Shown piece by piece: positions 59,395 to 64,000 of a stretch of DNA of 64,000 nt. The DNA lies in contig OU342630.1 of assembly GCA_910589415.1 (NCBI GenBank), positions 67,080,186 through 67,144,185 on the forward strand. The letters run 5' to 3'. Position 1 is the stretch's first letter; every line of letters starts with the position of its first letter. Position numbers and translations under genes: made by a program. The notes beneath the pieces were generated by a model. It worked only from the letters and a program-made list of their open reading frames with translations, was not told the DNA's origin and made no database searches. This stretch comes from Malachius bipustulatus (Eukaryota; Arthropoda; Insecta; Coleoptera; Melyridae).

Positions 59395-60090
59395 CACCAT
59401 TTGATTGGCGTTCTGTAAACTTAGAAATTACAGGACTGGCTTAAGAAAGATTGATTTCGAAGTCTGATGGATGAGAGTTTGTACTAAGAAGTTTACCATG
59501 TATACGATTTAAAAAAAAAAAATTATTGATTTTAAAAGTGCACATTAAATGGATTAAATGGATTAAATGACTACGAAAACTATGTACAGACATAACGAAC
59601 AATCACAATAAAATGAAAAAAAAAACTAAAATTAAGTAGGCACATAGACGAATGAAAACATATAAAATTTGAAAAAAATAATTCATCATAAAAAATAATT
59701 CATTGATATGAAGTCGCTTAATGTAATAAAACATTTCTAATAATTTTTTATGACCTTCTGTATATTTAATTGAATGTTTAATTTAACATTCTGTCTACAA
59801 AAATTTGTAGAGCGAACTTTATTTAAAAAATAAAAAATAAAAAAAATAATTTGGTGGCTTTTCATTTCAGTTTTGGTCAGATTCGATCGTTTATAAAAAA
59901 TGCCATGAGAGTGTGACAAAAATTTAACATACAGAGTTTCCATTGTTTATTTGTTCAATTTGAAAATCAATAATTACATTTTTTTTTAAATCCCATACAG
60001 GCTGAACTTCTTAGTAAGAACCCTCCCAATCAATTTTTCTTAAGCCGGTCCTGGAATTTCTAAGTTTAGAGAACGCCGGTCGAATGTTAC
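59395..60090. mobile_element. Fold-back MITE, 0.7 kb, arms ~130 bp
   Basis: Left arm about 59395-59535 and right arm about 59961-60090 are imperfect reverse complements (GGCTTAAGAAAGATTGATTT against AATCAATTTTTCTTAAGCC; TTCTGTAAACTTAGAAATTA against its complement). The loop of about 425 bp is AT-rich. Target duplication unclear. It lies in the 10-kb intron of the His-rich gene. Confidence 0.65.
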
Positions 60091-60652
60091 ATAACAGTGT
60101 ATTACAAATCACACTCTATATTAACAGAAAAGGGGACACTTTACATGATTTTCCCTTTAATCCATGTATTCCCTTTTATTTACCATGTATATTATGGTAT
60201 TTGAAGTTTGTAAAGGTCCTCATGACTCACCTATGTAATATGAATTTGATACGTGGTTTAATTAATTCTTTAAATAAATCTTAAGTCATTTTGGGCTGTT
60301 TGGGCCTTTTTTTGGAGATGTCTACCGCAGCTGCAAACGGAACATTCACAGAAATTTCTCAAGCCCTAAACAGCCCTGAATTATGTATTTGTTCAGTTGA
60401 AGCTAATCGTGAAAGTATGCGTAAACTAAAAATATTCTTGCTTGATTTTTAGTTTTTTTCAATCTTTCATCAAGGGACTAAATGTTGTGTTGATGAATTG
60501 GAAAAAAAATATTGGAAGTGCTAATTTACCGACCCTAAACCAGGACTTTTTGTATCGTTTGTTTAAAACGTAGTAAAAATTTGCCAACTTACGAGTAGTT
60601 TATATTGCTCTGGTAAAGTTATTTTTTAAGTAATATTTTGTTTTTCCTTTAG

Positions 60653-60847
60653 GGTATCCATAGGGACTATCACGGTCATGGTATAGATTCAGAAGGTTAC
60701 AGTCACAAAGAGCATCATAGAGACGACAAGGAGAAAAAAGAACACGGCAAAAAGGAAACCATTGGTGGCAAGGATGAAAAAGATGGAAGCAGACCCATCC
60801 CTCCGAAATCTATCAACGTCAGGCCTATCGTGCTAGAAAACAAACAT
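60653..60847 (+). CDS. His-rich gene, third coding exon
   Basis: Acceptor TTTTTCCTTTAG before 60653, donor CAT|GTAAGTAAAG after 60847; 195 nt, phase 0 at both ends, no stops. It encodes GIHRDYHGHGIDSEGYSHKE, a Lys/Glu/His-rich stretch, then SRPIPPKSINVRPIVLENKH, which looks like the start of an ordered region. The intron from the second exon is 10 kb and full of transposons. Downstream exons lie past 64000, so the main domain is not seen and the gene cannot be named. Confidence 0.75.
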
Positions 60848-63380
60848 GTAAGTAAAGCAATAGTTCACGGAAAAATAGGTCATTTTGAAATGTGTTTGTT
60901 CGTCTTATTTGTCCTGGAGAAGTAATTTTCTTCTGCGTATATCACTTCCTTTTTATAGGTTTTTACTAAGTTCGACGTAGATAAGTACATTTTTGGTGTA
61001 GGAGTTGGTGAATGTTCTATTCAGAATTTATAAATGAGAACATAAAGAGAGAAGGAAGTAGACGCCATGGCGTCGTCACATCCAAGTTTTGCTCTAGTTA
61101 GCCCTTGGCAACAAACCCGACTTCTATCTTTGTAGGTAGTCTGTTATTTAGAATTCCAGATCTATCGATCCAGGTTTTATTTTCCTAATTATTATCCGCC
61201 TGATTACTAATTTATTGTGTTTTGAAAAATCTAATGATGATATTGGGGAATAGAAATTGCCAAAAGTTAGTTTATAATTCAACTATTGTTTTCGAAATTG
61301 CACAATAAGTTAAAAATTGATTTTGCAGCTAAATGGAAGCTGAATAGTTCGACATGTTTGCTTCATTGTTATCAGCCCCATTGTTATTAGGAAGCATGCC
61401 AAGATTGCCAAGTATTAAATTACAGTATTAGAAAATAATAACCATGGAAGCCATTGGTGTGATGTAACTATTATTATTAAGTCATAATAACGTACCATAG
61501 GGGGTAGTAATCCCATTTTCCTTGAATAGAGAGTGGCTGCTGTCTGCTGAATCCTGTATAAAGACCGAGAGAACAAGCTAACCAGGAAATTGGTTATCTT
61601 ATAGTTAGTTAGGAATGGGGTTATATACCCAGTTAGATGGTGTTAATCCTAAATAGTGGATGACACAATCATAATGTAGCACGTTCTGGGAGAATAATAG
61701 AGTTTAGTCGCAAAAACGTTTAATGCACGTCTAGCACCAACTGCATGGTTATTTACCATCTGGTAAAAGATTTTTGGGCTAGTCTAGAAAAATTCAGGTA
61801 ATGATAGATTGTTTGAGAACTAGAACAATTTATGCTCTCATATTATTATATTGATTGAAAATGCTTCTCGTATGGCTAATGATATTTAATTAAAATACTT
61901 CTAGGTGAATATGTTAACACATATGGGTATAATTTTGTACATGCGTTACCTACATATAATAAACCATAGTGCAAAGTGCATAGTAAACCTAATATTTTAT
62001 AAAGAGATTATTAATAGAGTGCAAAAAAACCAAAGTGTTTTCACCGCATGATAAATAAGTTAAGTAAACTAAAGCGACAAAAAATTAGGCATTCTGAAAA
62101 AAGTGAAATGCAGATAAGTGTTCTCGAACACTCTACACGCAAGTCAAATAAAATATCAAAAAGTTTCCAGTTAAGTGCACGCTAGGTGCTTTTAGAGTTT
62201 TCTATAAAGTGTGCAGACGTGAAATCAACATCCGTCTCTCACCATTATACATTAAATATATTCTCATGTAGAAAATTTCCCTACTTTCTTTTTAAGAAGG
62301 GAAAATCTCCCAGGTCAGTGTTAAATAAATCCCCAAAAATATAGGAGAATAGTATTTCCGTGTTCAAGCGTGTTAAACTTTTCCTAACATATCCAGTACT
62401 TCATAAATCTTTCCACAACTGAGTTTTCCACAAGGCCACCAAAAAAATGGATGTCTTCGAAAAAATAGATATATACGTGATTCTGCTCTTTTTTGTGCTT
62501 TAATGAAAAAATTAGTAGGTATATACCTATTTGGTTTGGAAAATTTCGTACAACTAAAGTTGTAGAGCGGAAACAATACTACAATTTTGGTTTCATAGCA
62601 TTTTTTTGCAAATTCCGTATCGTTTCGCCCTAGATGAGAGGGTAATAAAATTTTTATGTTAGGTAGTTGTAGGCAGACAAATAAATGTTTTAAATGGATC
62701 CCTACATAATATTATAATTATGATCTATTACGTAAGCACTTCATGAGACTAAGAGGTGTATAAAGATGTTAAATAGGGAGAGTTCACTGTAATAAAATAA
62801 TAAAAGCCCTCGTAATATTTGATAGCAAGCAAGACTAATAAAACTCGTGAAGTTTCATGAAACGTAACAGTTTCCGTTTTATAGCAAGAAGGAGCAAATA
62901 TTCTCTACGGATAAGATCGCTAGATGGCGCCACACAGACAATTTCGTCTGTGTTAAATCAATAGGTACTGCGGCGTGTTTGATGAGGTTTATACATTTTT
63001 TTACATAATAAGCGTTCCTTATATCTTATATTTCCTTAAATTTATGACTAATATAATTTAATGGGAGGCTTCTAGTGTCTATTAAAATTTGTATCATAAA
63101 GAAAACGACTTTTTGGCAAAAGAAGGGGAGAAATATTCACACGGATGCGTGATATTTTGATTATATACTTATATATCTACTTATATACTTACTTGAATAC
63201 ATACATACTTCTTATGCTTCCTTTATGTTGCCTAATTAGGCTGATACACCACAAAAACTTCAGAATTGTCAGACAAACAATATACAAGTCTCAAAAGCCC
63301 TATGTCTAAGTACTGTAACAAACCCCTCCTAGATGATCGTCTACAAATTACAGAAAAGAACCCCTGAAAATTGTGTCCGT
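60848..63380. other. Intron 3 of the His-rich gene, nothing else recognised
   Basis: AT-rich with no ORF, RNA or clear repeat. It probably continues to the end of the window. Confidence 0.4.
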
Positions 63381-63643
63381 AACTGTAAGTAACCACAGAA
63401 GTCCTTTGATAAGGTATGCAGAGAAAGTTTAGGGCTTGAGAAAAGAAAAATTATTACTGCTCTGACTGAACCTATGATGCATTTATTCTTACTTGGGTAG
63501 CTCAAAATTTAAATGAAGCACTATTTCATCTATTTTCAAACTGGCATTCATTGAAAAATTTTTGTTATTTTTTTTTATTATTATTATTTTTTAAACTTTC
63601 TCTGCATACCTTATCCAAGGACCTCTGTAGTTACTTACAGTTA
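63381..63643. mobile_element. Short MITE, arms ~51 bp
   Basis: AACTGTAAGTAACCACAGAA at 63381 pairs with the sequence ending TACTTACAGTT at 63642; the inner arms GGTATGCAGAGAAAGTTTA and TAAACTTTCTCTGCATACC are perfect complements. The loop is about 160 bp. It abuts a (TAA)n tail at 63642-63667. Confidence 0.7.
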
Positions 63644-64000
63644 ATAATAATAATAATAATAATAATATCTCTCTTTATTGTACGTAAAATTACAACAATC
63701 ATTGCATCAGTACAATAGTGTTAAATAGAGTAAAATGTCGTGAAAACAAACAACGAACTAATCCAAACAAATCGCATGCGTATTCAAAAGGTCGTACGCA
63801 CGCGATTGAACAAAGAAAGCTTGAACATAGCAAAAAGTGTACATTAAAACATTAATCTATCTATACATAGTACCTAATACTATATCGTCATATTAAGTCG
63901 AATTGACCAGATACTAGCAAACGAAAGTATCTATATTTTCAAGTGTTTAAGTCGGGAAGGAAGGGGGGGGGGTGGAAGACAGTATGTCCATGGTAGTATA
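63644..64000 (-). mobile_element. Probable LINE/SINE 3' end with (TTA)n tail
   Basis: The (TAA)n run at 63642-63667 followed by ATCTCTCTTTATTGTACG mirrors the (TAA)n-CTGTCTTTATTCCACC start at 4157. On the minus strand both read as AATAAAG followed by a TTA tail. No ORF is visible before the window ends in a G-run. Confidence 0.4.

Overview
The window is nuclear DNA from an animal with spliceosomal introns, very probably an insect. It is AT-rich, has three thinly spread host genes with GT-AG introns, and is packed with arthropod-type transposons: a Penelope-like element with hammerhead ribozymes, R1/Jockey-like LINEs, an R2-like endonuclease LINE, Tc1/mariner relatives, a hAT element and many fold-back MITEs. 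The order is not certain; Coleoptera or Hemiptera would both fit. No rRNA, tRNA or CRISPR was seen.

Host genes. (1) Minus strand, 6668 to 2670: the first three coding exons of a type II single-pass membrane protein with a His-rich cytoplasmic tail, possibly an M13 (neprilysin-like) metallopeptidase; splice phases agree and the rest lies beyond position 1. (2) Minus strand, 17513-15918: an intact 531-codon ORF for a secreted, basic, furin-site-bearing protein I cannot name. (3) Plus strand, from 50040: three consecutive phase-0 exons (50136-50345, 50444-50659, 60653-60847) of a His-rich protein that continues past 64000.

Repeats, left to right. 677-2160 is a Penelope-like GIY-YIG endonuclease fragment between 610-bp inverted arms, each carrying a hammerhead-ribozyme core. 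3180-5000 holds two 3' LINE fragments inside intron 2 of gene 1. 7640-10070 is a mariner relic split by an R1-like LINE relic. 10443-11869 is a non-autonomous hAT with a perfect 8-bp target duplication. 12600-13787 is a fold-back element containing a second, mariner-type MITE. 14738-15357, 20267-21089, 24891-25886, 27485-28196, 31412-32612, 38200-38965, 44497-45360 and 59395-60090 are fold-back MITEs, most with TA duplications and CAGGGTG-like ends. 19555-20159 is a 605-bp element with inverted hammerheads; a solo hammerhead lies at 41031-41097. Tc1/mariner-like transposase pseudogenes lie at 5370, 22602 and 28360. LINE RNase H regions lie at 41412-42730 and 44340-45960; the latter is interrupted by a MITE whose removal restores the reading frame. 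56757-58772 is a TIR element built on a tandem ~640-bp unit also found at 34673-36375.

The most unusual items are the inverted-pair hammerhead elements, module sharing between fold-back families, and the unidentified His-rich gene. All family assignments were made by eye without database searches.
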